From Streptomyces sannanensis (GTDB lineage: Bacteria; Actinomycetota; Actinomycetes; Streptomycetales; Streptomycetaceae): 64,000 bases of DNA. A model generated the notes under the pieces. The model saw only the letters and a program-made list of their open reading frames with translations, was not told the origin of the DNA and did no database searches. The DNA lies in contig NZ_BAAAYL010000001.1 of NCBI RefSeq assembly GCF_039536205.1, positions 5,208,001-5,272,000 on the forward strand, given 5' to 3'. The position numbers were made by a program, and so were the translations under genes. Below, in pieces: positions 24,023 through 32,658 of the stretch (the stretch's first letter is position 1; every line of letters starts with the position of its first letter).

Positions 24023-26140
24023 GTGACCGCCGAGACGTCCGTTCCGTCCAGTGCGCTGCTTACCGCAGACCGTGACGGTTCCAACTACACCGCGCGGCAC
24101 CTGCTCGTACTCGAAGGCCTCGAAGCGGTGCGCAAGCGCCCCGGCATGTACATCGGGTCCACCGACAGCCGGGGCCTGATGCACTGCCTCTGGGAGATCA
24201 TCGACAACTCCGTCGACGAGGCCCTCGGCGGGTACTGCGATCACATCGAAGTCGTCCTGCACGACGACGGTTCGGTCGAGGTGCGTGACAACGGCCGCGG
24301 CATCCCGGTGGACGTCGAGCCGAAGACGGGCCTGTCCGGTGTCGAGGTCGTCATGACCAAGCTGCACGCCGGCGGCAAGTTCGGCGGCGGGTCGTACGCC
24401 GCCTCCGGCGGTCTGCACGGTGTGGGCGCCTCCGTCGTCAACGCCCTCTCCGCCCGCCTCGACGTCGAGGTCGATCGTGGCGGACACACGCATGCCATCA
24501 GCTTCCGGCGCGGTGTGCCCGGCATCTTCACGGAGTCCGGGCCCGACGCCCCCTTCGACCCGGCGAACGGCCTGCTCAAGGCCAAGAAGGTGCCCAGGAC
24601 CCGCACCGGCACACGGGTGCGCTACTGGGCCGATCGCCAGATCTTCCTCAAGGACGCCAAGCTCTTCCTGGAGACGCTGCACCAGCGCGCCCGCCAGACC
24701 GCCTTCCTCGTGCCCGGGCTGACCATCCTCGTGCGCGACGAGCGCGATCTCGAGGGCACGGGCAAGAGCGAGGAGATCTTCCGCTTCGACGGAGGCATCA
24801 GCGAGTTCTGCGACTACCTCGCGCAGGACAAGGCCGTCTGCGACGTACTGAGGCTGACCGGGCACGGCACCTTCAAGGAGACCGTCCCCGTCCTCGACGA
24901 CCGCGGGCACATGACCCCCACCGAGGTCACCCGGGAACTGGGCGTGGACATCGCCCTGCGCTGGGGGACCGGGTACGACACCACGCTCAAGTCCTTCGTC
25001 AACATCATCGCCACTCCCAAGGGCGGCACCCATGTGACCGGATTCGAGCGGGCGGTTACCAAGACGGTGAACGAGGTGCTGCGCTCCGCCAAGCTGCTGC
25101 GCGTCGCCGAGGACGACGTCGTCAAGGACGACGCCCTGGAGGGCCTCACCGCCGTCGTGACCGTACGGCTCGCTGAGCCGCAGTTCGAGGGCCAGACCAA
25201 GGAGGTCCTCGGCACCTCGGCGGCCAACCGGATCGTCGCCAACGTCGTCGCCAAGGAGCTCAAGACCTTCCTGACCTCCACCAAGCGAGACGCCAAGGCG
25301 CAGGCCCGCGCCGTCCTGGAAAAGGTCGTCGCCGCTGCCCGTACACGCATCGCGGCCCGCCAGCACAAGGAGGCCCAGCGCCGGAAGACCGCGCTGGAGT
25401 CGTCCTCGCTGCCGGCGAAGCTCGCCGACTGCCGCAGCGACGACGTCGACCGCAGTGAACTCTTCATCGTCGAGGGGGACTCCGCGCTCGGTACCGCCAA
25501 GCTCGCACGGAACTCCGAGTTCCAGGCGCTGCTGCCGATCCGCGGCAAGATTCTCAACGTCCAGAAGTCGTCCGTTTCGGACATGCTGAAGAACGCCGAG
25601 TGCGGGGCGATCATCCAGGTCATAGGGGCCGGTTCCGGCCGGACCTTCGACATCGACCAGGCGCGGTACGGCAAGGTCATCATGATGACCGACGCCGACG
25701 TCGACGGCTCGCACATCCGCTGTCTGCTGCTCACCCTCTTCCAGCGCTACATGCGGCCCATGGTCGAGGCGGGGCGTGTCTTCGCCGCCGTCCCCCCGCT
25801 GCACCGCATCGAGCTGGTCCAGCCCAAGAAGGGCCAGGACAAGTACGTGTACACCTACTCCGACAGCGAACTGCGGCAGACCCTGCTGGAGTTCCAGCGC
25901 AAGGGCATCCGCTTCAAGGACTCCGTACAGCGCTACAAGGGCCTCGGTGAGATGGACGCCGACCAGCTCGCGGAGACCACGATGGACCCGCGCCACCGCA
26001 CGCTGCGCCGCATCAACATCAGTGATCTGGAGGCCGCCGAGCAGGCCTTCGACCTGCTGATGGGCAACGAGGTCGCGCCGCGCAAGGAGTTCATCACCAA
26101 CTCCGCGGCGACCCTGGACCGTTCACGCATCGACGCGTAA
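24023..26140 (+). CDS. parE: DNA topoisomerase IV subunit B (type IIA, GyrB paralogue)
   Basis: A 705-residue type IIA topoisomerase ATPase subunit; with ParC it decatenates daughter chromosomes. GHKL ATPase domain: EIIDNSVDEAL, DNGRGIPV and the lid GGLHGVGASVVNALS. The TOPRIM domain has LFIVEGDSALG and MMTDADVDGSHIR (metal acidic triad). The GyrB-type EGDSAAG is here EGDSALG. In Streptomyces annotations this is often called gyrB2; parC lies 6.5 kb away on the other strand, so the partners are unlinked transcriptionally. GTG start with GAGGAG 10 nt upstream. Confidence 0.95.
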   Translation: MTAETSVPSSALLTADRDGSNYTARHLLVLEGLEAVRKRPGMYIGSTDSRGLMHCLWEIIDNSVDEALGGYCDHIEVVLHDDGSVEVRDNGRGIPVDVEPKTGLSGVEVVMTKLHAGGKFGGGSYAASGGLHGVGASVVNALSARLDVEVDRGGHTHAISFRRGVPGIFTESGPDAPFDPANGLLKAKKVPRTRTGTRVRYWADRQIFLKDAKLFLETLHQRARQTAFLVPGLTILVRDERDLEGTGKSEEIFRFDGGISEFCDYLAQDKAVCDVLRLTGHGTFKETVPVLDDRGHMTPTEVTRELGVDIALRWGTGYDTTLKSFVNIIATPKGGTHVTGFERAVTKTVNEVLRSAKLLRVAEDDVVKDDALEGLTAVVTVRLAEPQFEGQTKEVLGTSAANRIVANVVAKELKTFLTSTKRDAKAQARAVLEKVVAAARTRIAARQHKEAQRRKTALESSSLPAKLADCRSDDVDRSELFIVEGDSALGTAKLARNSEFQALLPIRGKILNVQKSSVSDMLKNAECGAIIQVIGAGSGRTFDIDQARYGKVIMMTDADVDGSHIRCLLLTLFQRYMRPMVEAGRVFAAVPPLHRIELVQPKKGQDKYVYTYSDSELRQTLLEFQRKGIRFKDSVQRYKGLGEMDADQLAETTMDPRHRTLRRINISDLEAAEQAFDLLMGNEVAPRKEFITNSAATLDRSRIDA

Positions 26141-26221
26141 CCCTTGGAAAACCGTCACCTGATGGGGTGAACAGGGAGGATACGTGCGGCCTGGATCCAG
26201 CCAGGCCGACATCATCGTTCG

Positions 26222-26716
26222 GTGGAAAATCACACAGAGCCCCATTCTTCGGCGGTGCGGCTCGACGACCCGTGGTATGCCGCCCCGGCCTCCGGCCGGG
26301 GCGAGCCGGCCGACACGGGCGCGGCCGTGCCCGCCGCTTCTGTCGCTCCGACGGCCCCCGAGCGGGGCCCCGGCGCGGCGGACATCTATCTGGAGGTGCA
26401 GCGCAGCCCTGCCTTCCAGGAGGTGCGCGGCCGCTACCGCCGCTTTGTGATCCCGGCGGTTCTCACCTTCTTCGCCTGGTACGTCGCCTATGTCGTGGCC
26501 GCGACCACCGCACCGGGGCTGATGGCCCGGCCGGTGGCAGGGGCGGTGAATGTCGCGATGGTCGCCGGGCTCGGCCAGTTCCTCACCACCTTTCTGCTGA
26601 CCTGGGCGTACTCCCGTCACGCCCGGCTGCGCCGGGACCGAGCAGCACTCGACCTCCGCTGGACCGTGTTCGAGCAGAAGCACGAGCAGGAGATGGCACA
26701 GGGGGACGACCGTTGA
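26222..26716 (+). CDS. DUF485 domain-containing membrane protein
   Basis: A 164-residue protein with a disordered N-terminal third and a DUF485 domain with two transmembrane helices (VIPAVLTFFAWYVAYVVAATT and a second near GAVNVAMVAGLGQFLTTFLLTW). DUF485 proteins accompany acetate/solute symporters; here the actP gene starts inside its stop codon (TTGA overlap), so they are co-translated. The start is uncertain: the GTG at 26222 has no ribosome-binding site, a GTG at 26255 is a possible alternative, and the strongest ribosome-binding-like sequence (GGGAGG) precedes an out-of-frame GTG at 26184. Confidence 0.82.
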   Translation: MENHTEPHSSAVRLDDPWYAAPASGRGEPADTGAAVPAASVAPTAPERGPGAADIYLEVQRSPAFQEVRGRYRRFVIPAVLTFFAWYVAYVVAATTAPGLMARPVAGAVNVAMVAGLGQFLTTFLLTWAYSRHARLRRDRAALDLRWTVFEQKHEQEMAQGDDR

Positions 26717-28320
26717 GCGGCCAGACCCTGACAACACAGCACCAGACCCTGGCTCTGCTGCTCTTCAGCGCGTTCGTGGCGGCGACACTCGCCATCACCA
26801 CCTGGGTGAGCCGCCACCGGCAGGGCTCCGCCGAGGAGTTCTACGCGGGCGGCCGGCTCTTCTCACCCATGGAGAACGGTTTCGCCATCGCGGGCGACTA
26901 CATGTCCGCGGCCTCCTTCCTCGGCATCTCCGGTCTGATCGCCCTCTTCGGCTACGACGGGATGCTCTACTCGGTGGGCTTCCTCGTCGCCTGGCTGGTC
27001 GTTCTGCTTCTCGTCGCGGAACTGGTCCGCAACTGCGGCCGGTTCACCCTCGCCGACGTGGTTGCCGCGCGCATGAGCGAGCGGCCGGTCCGTATCGCCG
27101 TGGGCACGTCCTCGGTGACCGTCTCCGTGCTCTATCTGGTCGCGCAGATGGTCGGAGCGGGCAGCCTGGTGGCGCTGTTCCTGGGCGGTACGACCGAGGC
27201 GGCCCGCGCATGGACGGTCATCGGAGTCGGCGCGCTGATGGTGGTCTATGTGTCGGTGGGCGGAATGCGGGCCACCACCTGGATCCAGATCGTCAAGGCC
27301 GTGCTGCTCATGGCCGGGGCCGTCACGCTCACCGTGCTGGTCCTGGTCCGCTTCCACGGCGACATCAACCAACTGCTCGACACCGCCGCCGAACGCAGCG
27401 GTTACGGCAAGGACTTCCTGTCACCCGGTCGCAAGTACGGTGCGGACGCGACCGCCAGGTTCGACTTCATCAGCCTCGGACTCGCCCTGGTCCTCGGCAC
27501 GGCGGGCCTGCCGCACATCCTGGCCCGCTTCTACACCGTGCCCACCGCCCGGGCCGCCCGCCGCTCGGTCGTCTGGTCCATCGGACTGATCGGCAGCTTC
27601 TATCTGATGACCATCGTGCTCGGCTTCGGCGCCGCGGCGGTGGTCGGCACCTCCGAGGTACGGGCCTCCAACGCTGCGGGAAACACGGCGATTCCGCTGC
27701 TCGCCCTCGATCTGGGCGGCGGACCGGGAGCCACCGGCGGGACGGTCCTCTTCGCCGTGGTGGCCGCGGTCGCCTTCGCCACCATCCTCGCCGTCGTTGC
27801 CGGAATCACCCTTGCCTCCTCCGCCTCCGTGGCCCATGACCTCTACGCCTCACTCAAGCGCCGCCAAGCCGGGCAGCACAGTGAGGTCGCGGTGGCCCGG
27901 ATTGCCGCTGTCGGCATCGGCGCGGCCGCCATCGCGCTGGGGCTGCTGGCCCAGGACCTCAATGTGGCCTTCCTGGTCGGCCTGGCCTTCGCGGTCGCCG
28001 CCTCCGCCAATCTGCCCGTACTGCTCTACTCCCTGTTCTGGCGGAACTTCACCACCAAGGGAGCGGTCTGGTCGGTGTACGGCGGGCTGGTACCGGCCTT
28101 GCTGCTGGTGCTGCTGTCACCGGTCGTCTCCGGCAGCCCCCATTCGCTGTTCCCCGGTGTCGACTTCCAGTTCTTCCCACTGGAGAATCCCGGTCTGGTC
28201 TCCATTCCGCTGGGCTTCCTCGCGGGCTGGGCAGGGACGGTCTGCTCACGGGAGCCGGCGGACGAGGCCAAGCACGCGGAGACGGAGGTCCGCTCGCTGA
28301 CCGGGGCGGGTGCAGCCTAG
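26713..28320 (+). CDS. actP: Sodium/solute symporter, cation-acetate (ActP-like)
   Basis: A 535-residue SSS-family transporter with about 13 transmembrane helices. Family marks: SAEEFYAGGRLFSPMENGFA, AIAGDYMSAASFLGISGLI, and the RFYTVPTARAARRSVVWS region typical of acetate/pyruvate permeases of the ActP/MctP type. Start is TTG at 26713, overlapping the DUF485 stop by four bases (TTGA), so the two are translationally coupled. It would take up acetate or a related monocarboxylate with Na+. Citrate-synthase-family genes lie downstream on the other strand. The stop codon is followed by a repeat-bearing intergenic region. Confidence 0.88.
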   Translation: MSGQTLTTQHQTLALLLFSAFVAATLAITTWVSRHRQGSAEEFYAGGRLFSPMENGFAIAGDYMSAASFLGISGLIALFGYDGMLYSVGFLVAWLVVLLLVAELVRNCGRFTLADVVAARMSERPVRIAVGTSSVTVSVLYLVAQMVGAGSLVALFLGGTTEAARAWTVIGVGALMVVYVSVGGMRATTWIQIVKAVLLMAGAVTLTVLVLVRFHGDINQLLDTAAERSGYGKDFLSPGRKYGADATARFDFISLGLALVLGTAGLPHILARFYTVPTARAARRSVVWSIGLIGSFYLMTIVLGFGAAAVVGTSEVRASNAAGNTAIPLLALDLGGGPGATGGTVLFAVVAAVAFATILAVVAGITLASSASVAHDLYASLKRRQAGQHSEVAVARIAAVGIGAAAIALGLLAQDLNVAFLVGLAFAVAASANLPVLLYSLFWRNFTTKGAVWSVYGGLVPALLLVLLSPVVSGSPHSLFPGVDFQFFPLENPGLVSIPLGFLAGWAGTVCSREPADEAKHAETEVRSLTGAGAA

Positions 28321-28444
28321 TGCCGCGACCGGCAACGTTTGCCCGTCAAAGGAGCGGCGTCCGGTGCGTGCGATCGCAAGGCGGCCGAAGGCCCTCGTAG
28401 CAGCGCTACTCGGGTTTTCGGCCAACGCAGCGAGCGTGCGTGCC

Positions 28445-28743
28445 TGGGGGTGCCCCCGGGCGACGCGCCTCTCCCCCGTAGCCCTTCGGGCACGGGAGGT
28501 GCGCCCAGCGTTGTCGTCGGTCGCCGAGGTCCCCCAGCGCTGCCTCCCCCAGCTATCTCCCCCAGCTATCGCTGGGGGTGCCCCCGGGGTGCCCCCGGGG
28601 TGCCCCCAGGGTGCCCCCACCGCATGCGGTGCCGCCGCGGAGCGGCTGCGGTGACATCAGCCGCTCCGCGGCAGGCCCTCCTCCGCCCTGCGATGCACGG
28701 CACCAGGCGCCGCTCTCGGGCCTGATCGGCCGGACAGGACCTA
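28445..28743. repeat. Dispersed intergenic repeat, copy A
   Basis: Between convergent actP and the truncated regulator. Shared blocks with copies B and C: GTTGTCGTCGGTCGCCGA (28510-28527), runs of CCCCCAGCTA, tandem GGGGTGCCCCC units (28574-28618), ACCGCATGCG (28619-28628), CAGCCGCTCCGCGG, TGCGATGCACGGCACCA and the right end GGCCGGACAGGACCT. The left terminal repeat seen in B and C is not recognisable here. The remaining bases (28321-28444) hold no gene that I can support. Confidence 0.75.
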
Positions 28744-29085
28744 ACGTGTCACCCAGGCATAGCGGTGTTCGGGGCGGCCCGTCTCCCCGTACCGGAGCGT
28801 CAGCCACACCCGGTCCGAGCGCTCCAGCAGCTTCAGATACCGCTGCGCGGTCTGCCGGCTCACCCCGGCTCGCTCCGCGATCTCCAGGGCGGACAGTGGT
28901 CCTTCCGCCGTGAGCAGTACCTGCCGGACCAGTTCGGCCGTGGTCGGTGAATGCCCCTTCGGCAGGTCGGGGGTGCTCCCCGGGGCTCGTAGTGCTCTGA
29001 AGATACGGTCCACATCGACCTGCATCCGGTTGGCGTGCTCATGGTCCTGGGCGCGCAGCGCGTCGATCAGCCCGCCGACGGCACC
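28741..29085 (-). pseudogene. Truncated CitB/DcuR-type response regulator, DNA-binding end only
   Basis: The reading frame ends with a 95-115 residue stretch like the C-terminal part of CitB-family response regulators: a QVDVDRIFRALR linker, the LPKGHSPTTAELVRQVLL motif, then a helix-turn-helix SALEIAERAGVSRQTAQRYL and the closing RYGETGRPEHRYAW. No receiver domain precedes it; upstream the same strand is the 3' end of the citrate synthase gene in another frame. The only ATG (29025) falls inside the linker and lacks a ribosome-binding site. I read it as a decayed regulator, or less likely a small HTH protein expressed by coupling to the upstream gene. Confidence 0.55.
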
Positions 29086-30308
29086 GGCTGCGGGGGGCGC
29101 GGGCCCGTGTAGTGGCCGCTGGGACGCATACGCAGGGGGCGCTCGGCGTACTCCTCCAGCGCGTGCGCGATCCAGCCCGCCGTCCGTGCCACTGCGAACA
29201 CCGTCTCCCCGGCCTCGGCGGGCATCCCCGACGAGACCGACAGGACGGCCAGAGCGAGGTCGACATTGGCGTGCGAGTCGGTGTGCCGGGCGGTCGTGGT
29301 GACCACGTCCCGGGCCGCCGCCAGGGCCGCAGACGCGTCCGGGATCTCCTCCAGCAGCTGGAGCAGCGTCCGCGCGCGGGGATCCTCGCCCTGATAGAGC
29401 CGGTGCCCGAGCCCCGGCACCGGCCGGCCGACGCGCAGATGGTCCGCGACGACCGGGGCGGCGCCGCCGCGCTCCAGGACCTCGGCGAGCATGCGATGGG
29501 CGAGTCCGCTGGCAGCCCCGTGCAGCGGCCCCTCCAGGGCGCCGAGGCCCGCCGAGACCACTGCGTACGGGTGCGCGCGAGCGGAGGCGGCGACCCGGGC
29601 GGCCAGGGTGGACGCGGCCAGGTCGTGGTCGATGAGGAGGGCGAGCGCGGTGTCCAGGGCGCGCAGCCAGGCCTCGTCCGGCGGGCGCATGGTCAGCCGT
29701 GGCCACAGCTGCCAGGCGATCGGGCCGGTGCCCCGGGGTTCACCGACGTACGGCAGCGCCTCGGCGAGTGTGGGGATCAGACTGCGGGCCGTGCCGAGCA
29801 CCGCCTCGGTGGACAGGTCGAACCGCAGAGGATCGGCGGCGGCCGCCGCGATGGCCGCCACCCGCAGCCGGTCCATGGCCGAGCTGTGTGCCGGCAGCGC
29901 GCCGACCGCCCGGCGGGCCGGTTCGAGAAGCTGCGGAGGCGCGGTGAACCGTGTGCCGTGCCGCAGTTCCCCGGTCCACAGCCACTCGGCGATCTCCTCG
30001 TAGCCGTGGTGCCGGGCGAGCTCGGCCGCGTCGACCCCGCGGAAGTAGTACCGGCCCTTCTCGATGAGGGTGATGCCGGTGCGGAACACCAGGTCACCGA
30101 TGGCGGGCTGCGGCTCGCGGCGGCCCGAGCGCCGGGCCAGCGCCTCGATCTCCGCGGCGTCGAAGGTGCTGCCGCGTCCGCCGGGTGCCCGCACGCTGCT
30201 GAGCTGGCCGCGGCTGACGTACGCGTACACGGTCTCGGGCTTCACACCGAGCCGTTCCGCAGCCTCCTGAGTGGTCAGCCTTCGCCCGCTCGCCTCTTGA
30301 TCCGTCAT
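29067..30308 (-). CDS. Citrate synthase-family protein with N-terminal helix-turn-helix
   Basis: About 413 residues (ATG at 30308; a GTG at 30317 is also in frame). Residues 10-60 are a MerR/excisionase-type HTH (LTTQEAAERLGVKPETVYAYVSRGQL); the remainder is a citrate synthase fold with both histidine motifs (IDHDLAASTLAARV and GLGHRLYQGEDPRA) and ANVDLALAVLS, where the Asp is kept. Citrate synthases with HTH are known in actinobacteria and may couple sensing of acyl-CoA or oxaloacetate to DNA binding. It is divergent from a second citrate-synthase-family gene, with palindromes between, suggesting it may control the pair. Confidence 0.88.
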   Translation of the reverse strand: MTDQEASGRRLTTQEAAERLGVKPETVYAYVSRGQLSSVRAPGGRGSTFDAAEIEALARRSGRREPQPAIGDLVFRTGITLIEKGRYYFRGVDAAELARHHGYEEIAEWLWTGELRHGTRFTAPPQLLEPARRAVGALPAHSSAMDRLRVAAIAAAAADPLRFDLSTEAVLGTARSLIPTLAEALPYVGEPRGTGPIAWQLWPRLTMRPPDEAWLRALDTALALLIDHDLAASTLAARVAASARAHPYAVVSAGLGALEGPLHGAASGLAHRMLAEVLERGGAAPVVADHLRVGRPVPGLGHRLYQGEDPRARTLLQLLEEIPDASAALAAARDVVTTTARHTDSHANVDLALAVLSVSSGMPAEAGETVFAVARTAGWIAHALEEYAERPLRMRPSGHYTGPRPPQPVPSAG

Positions 30309-30327
30309 GAGATTCACTCTAACTCAC

Positions 30328-30342
30328 ATTGATTGAATCAAT
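30328..30342. promoter_or_regulatory. AT-rich palindromic operator between the citrate synthase genes
   Basis: ATTGATT-G-AATCAAT, a perfect 7-1-7 palindrome, in an AT-rich island between divergent starts (30308 and 30408). It lies directly upstream of the -35 box of the rightward promoter. Confidence 0.6.
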
Positions 30343-30343
30343 A

Positions 30344-30371
30344 TTGACAGGATTCTTGTCAAGAGTAGACA
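30344..30371 (+). promoter_or_regulatory. Promoter of the rightward citrate synthase gene
   Basis: TTGACA (30344-30349), 16-nt spacer, TAGACA (30366-30371). The -35 hexamer is also the left arm of TTGACA-N7-TGTCAA, so a repressor could block it. The leader would be about 30 nt. Confidence 0.6.
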
Positions 30372-30407
30372 GTCGAATCAATGATCGATCAAACGCGGGA
30401 GGACACG

Positions 30408-31565
30408 ATGACGGTCACCACCCAGACCCCGCCCGGCGTACCCCGAGGACTCGCGGGCGTCGTCGTCACCGACACCGAACTCGGGGACGTCCGAGGTCGG
30501 CAGGGCTTCTACCACTACCGCCAGTACTCGGCCGTCGAGCTCGCCGAGAAGCGCAGCTTCGAGGACGTCTGGTACCTGATGCTCCACGGCAGGCTGCCGG
30601 ATACGGCCGAGCAAATCGTCTTCGCCGAGCGGACCGCGGCCCTGCGCAGGCTGCCCGACGAGGTGCGAGAGGCCCTGCCCGTGATCGCCCGCGCCGGAGC
30701 CATGTCCGGTCCGCTCGCCGGGCTGCGGACCACCCTCTCTCTGCTGGGTTCCGCCCAGGGCTTCCGTCCTGTGTACGACACCGACCCGGAACGGCGCCGC
30801 GCCGACGCGCTTGCCGCCTGCGCCGCCGTTCCCACCCTGCTCACCGCCCTCCATCGGCTGGGCCGGGGCCTCGAGCCGGTCGAGCCGCGCGACGATCTGC
30901 CGTACGCCGCCAACTACCTGTACATGCTCACCGGTACGGAACCGGACCCGGCCAGGGCCCGCGCGATCGAGCGCTACCTCGTCTCCACGATCGACCACGG
31001 CTTCAACGCCTCGACCTTCACCGCCCGCGTCGTCGCCTCCGCCGGCTCGGATGTCGCGGCCTGCCTGGTGGCGGCGGTCGGCGCGCTCTCCGGCCCGCTG
31101 CACGGCGGGGCGCCCAGCCGCGCCCTGGACACCCTGGACGCCATCGGCACGCCGGACCGCATCGACGCCTGGATACGGGGACGAGTGCTGGCCGGCGACC
31201 GGATCATGGGCTTCGGGCACCCCGTCTACCGCACCGAGGATCCCAGGTCACGGATGCTGCGCGGCATCGCGGAGGAGTTCGGCGGGCCGCTGGTGGAGTT
31301 CGCAGTGGAGGTCGAGCGGCAGGTCGAGGACATCCTCGCGGAGCTCAAACCGGGGCGTGAGCTGCACACCAACGTGGAGTTCTACGCCGGCGTGGTCATG
31401 GAGCTGTGCGGGCTGCCGCGCGAGATGTTCACGCCGACTTTCTGCGCGGCCCGGGTGGTCGGCTGGAGCGCCAATATCCTTGAGCAGGCGGCGGACTCGA
31501 AGATCATCCGCCCGGCGGCCCGCTATGTCGGCCCGCCCCCGCCGCAGCCGGTGCCGACCGTGTGA
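30408..31565 (+). CDS. Citrate synthase / 2-methylcitrate synthase family protein
   Basis: A 385-residue citrate-synthase-fold enzyme that joins acetyl- or propionyl-CoA to oxaloacetate. Catalytic His motifs: DHGFNASTFTARV and GFGHPVYRTEDPRSRML; the third position, Asp in most enzymes (NVDFYSG), is Glu here (TNVEFYAGV), as in several actinobacterial paralogues. Start ATG at 30408 has GGGAGG upstream; an earlier ATG (30381) has none. It is divergent from the HTH-carrying paralogue and followed at 13 bp by the G3E GTPase gene. Which acyl-CoA it prefers cannot be read from the sequence. Confidence 0.88.
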   Translation: MTVTTQTPPGVPRGLAGVVVTDTELGDVRGRQGFYHYRQYSAVELAEKRSFEDVWYLMLHGRLPDTAEQIVFAERTAALRRLPDEVREALPVIARAGAMSGPLAGLRTTLSLLGSAQGFRPVYDTDPERRRADALAACAAVPTLLTALHRLGRGLEPVEPRDDLPYAANYLYMLTGTEPDPARARAIERYLVSTIDHGFNASTFTARVVASAGSDVAACLVAAVGALSGPLHGGAPSRALDTLDAIGTPDRIDAWIRGRVLAGDRIMGFGHPVYRTEDPRSRMLRGIAEEFGGPLVEFAVEVERQVEDILAELKPGRELHTNVEFYAGVVMELCGLPREMFTPTFCAARVVGWSANILEQAADSKIIRPAARYVGPPPPQPVPTV

Positions 31566-31578
31566 GAAAGGCCGCTCC

Positions 31579-32622
31579 TTGAGTCTGCCGAGCAAGCAGC
31601 AGATCCCCGTCGTCGTCCTTGCGGGCTTCCTGGGATCCGGCAAGACGACCGTGCTCAACCATCTGCTGCGGCACAGCGGCGGCACCAGAATCGGCGCGAT
31701 CGTCAACGACTTCGGCGCCATCGAGATCGACGCCATGACGATCGCGGGACAGGTCGACTCCACGGTCTCGCTCGGCAACGGCTGTCTGTGCTGTGCGGTC
31801 GACGCGAGCGAGCTGGACGTCTTCCTGGAGAGGCTCACCCGTCCCACCACGCGGCTTGACGTCATCGTCATCGAGGCGAGCGGGCTCGCCGAGCCGCAGG
31901 AGCTCGTCCGGATGATCCTGGCCAGCGAGAATCCCCGGATCGTGTACGGAGGGCTGGTCGAGGTCGTCGACGCGGCGGAGTTCGACGCCACGCGGCTGCG
32001 CCACCCCGAGCTCGACCGGCACCTCGCGATCGCCGATCTCGTCGTGCTGAACAAGGCGGACCGGGTGGGGGAGGCGGAGCTGGGCCGGACGAGGGACACG
32101 CTGGCCGGTCTCTGCGAGGGCACGGCGGTGATCCCGGCCTCGTACGGACGGGTCGCCCCCGAGCTGTTCTTCGACTGCCGGCCCAAAGCCGAGACGGTGG
32201 GGCAGCTCTCCTTCGAGGACCTGTGCGCGGACGACGGCGATGATCACCGAGATCATCTGCACACGGAGTACGAGAGCCTCTCCTTCACCGCCGAGGAGCC
32301 CATGGATCCTCGCCGGCTCATGGGCTTCCTCGACGGCAGGCCCGTCGGGCTCTACCGGATCAAGGGACATGTGCACTTCGGTGCGGCCGATCCGCACAAC
32401 CGGTACGCCGTTCACGCGGTCGGGCGGTTTCTGCGGTTCTATCCGCAGCCCTGGGGGAGAGCGGAAGAGCGTCTCAGCCGGCTGGTGTTCATCGGATCGG
32501 GGATCGACACGGGCAGGCTGCGCCAGGAACTGGCGGACTGCCGGGAGACCACACCGCAGGACGCCGCCGACGAGCACGGCATGTGGGGCGTCCTGCGGTA
32601 CGTACGCGACCAGGAGGCGTAG
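31579..32622 (+). CDS. G3E family GTPase / CobW-type metal chaperone
   Basis: A 347-residue P-loop GTPase of the G3E (CobW, YjiA, ZNG) class. Motifs: Walker A GFLGSGKTTVL near residues 16-26, the metal-binding GNGCLCC (CxCC), the Walker-B-like VIVIEASGLAEP, VVLNKADR for guanine, and a C-terminal CobW_C domain (VGLYRIKGHVHF). These proteins deliver zinc or cobalt to metalloenzymes under limitation. TTG start at 31579 with GAAAGG upstream, 13 bp after the citrate synthase stop; convergent with parC. No Zur box is evident in the short spacer, so any metal regulation would have to come from an upstream promoter. Confidence 0.88.
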   Translation: MSLPSKQQIPVVVLAGFLGSGKTTVLNHLLRHSGGTRIGAIVNDFGAIEIDAMTIAGQVDSTVSLGNGCLCCAVDASELDVFLERLTRPTTRLDVIVIEASGLAEPQELVRMILASENPRIVYGGLVEVVDAAEFDATRLRHPELDRHLAIADLVVLNKADRVGEAELGRTRDTLAGLCEGTAVIPASYGRVAPELFFDCRPKAETVGQLSFEDLCADDGDDHRDHLHTEYESLSFTAEEPMDPRRLMGFLDGRPVGLYRIKGHVHFGAADPHNRYAVHAVGRFLRFYPQPWGRAEERLSRLVFIGSGIDTGRLRQELADCRETTPQDAADEHGMWGVLRYVRDQEA

Positions 32623-32658
32623 GGGTGTCCGGCGGATCATGCCGGACGCCCCCGGGCC

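Noticed and set aside
26184-26450. 88-codon ORF with a strong GGGAGG site before its GTG
   Set aside because: It overlaps the DUF485 gene in another frame and has Arg/Pro/Ser composition typical of shadow frames. The site may belong to a promoter; kept only as a finding on start ambiguity.
28559-28620. Tandem GGGGTGCCCCC units that might be a CRISPR-like or satellite array
   Set aside because: Units are contiguous without unique spacers; they are part of the intergenic repeat copy A.
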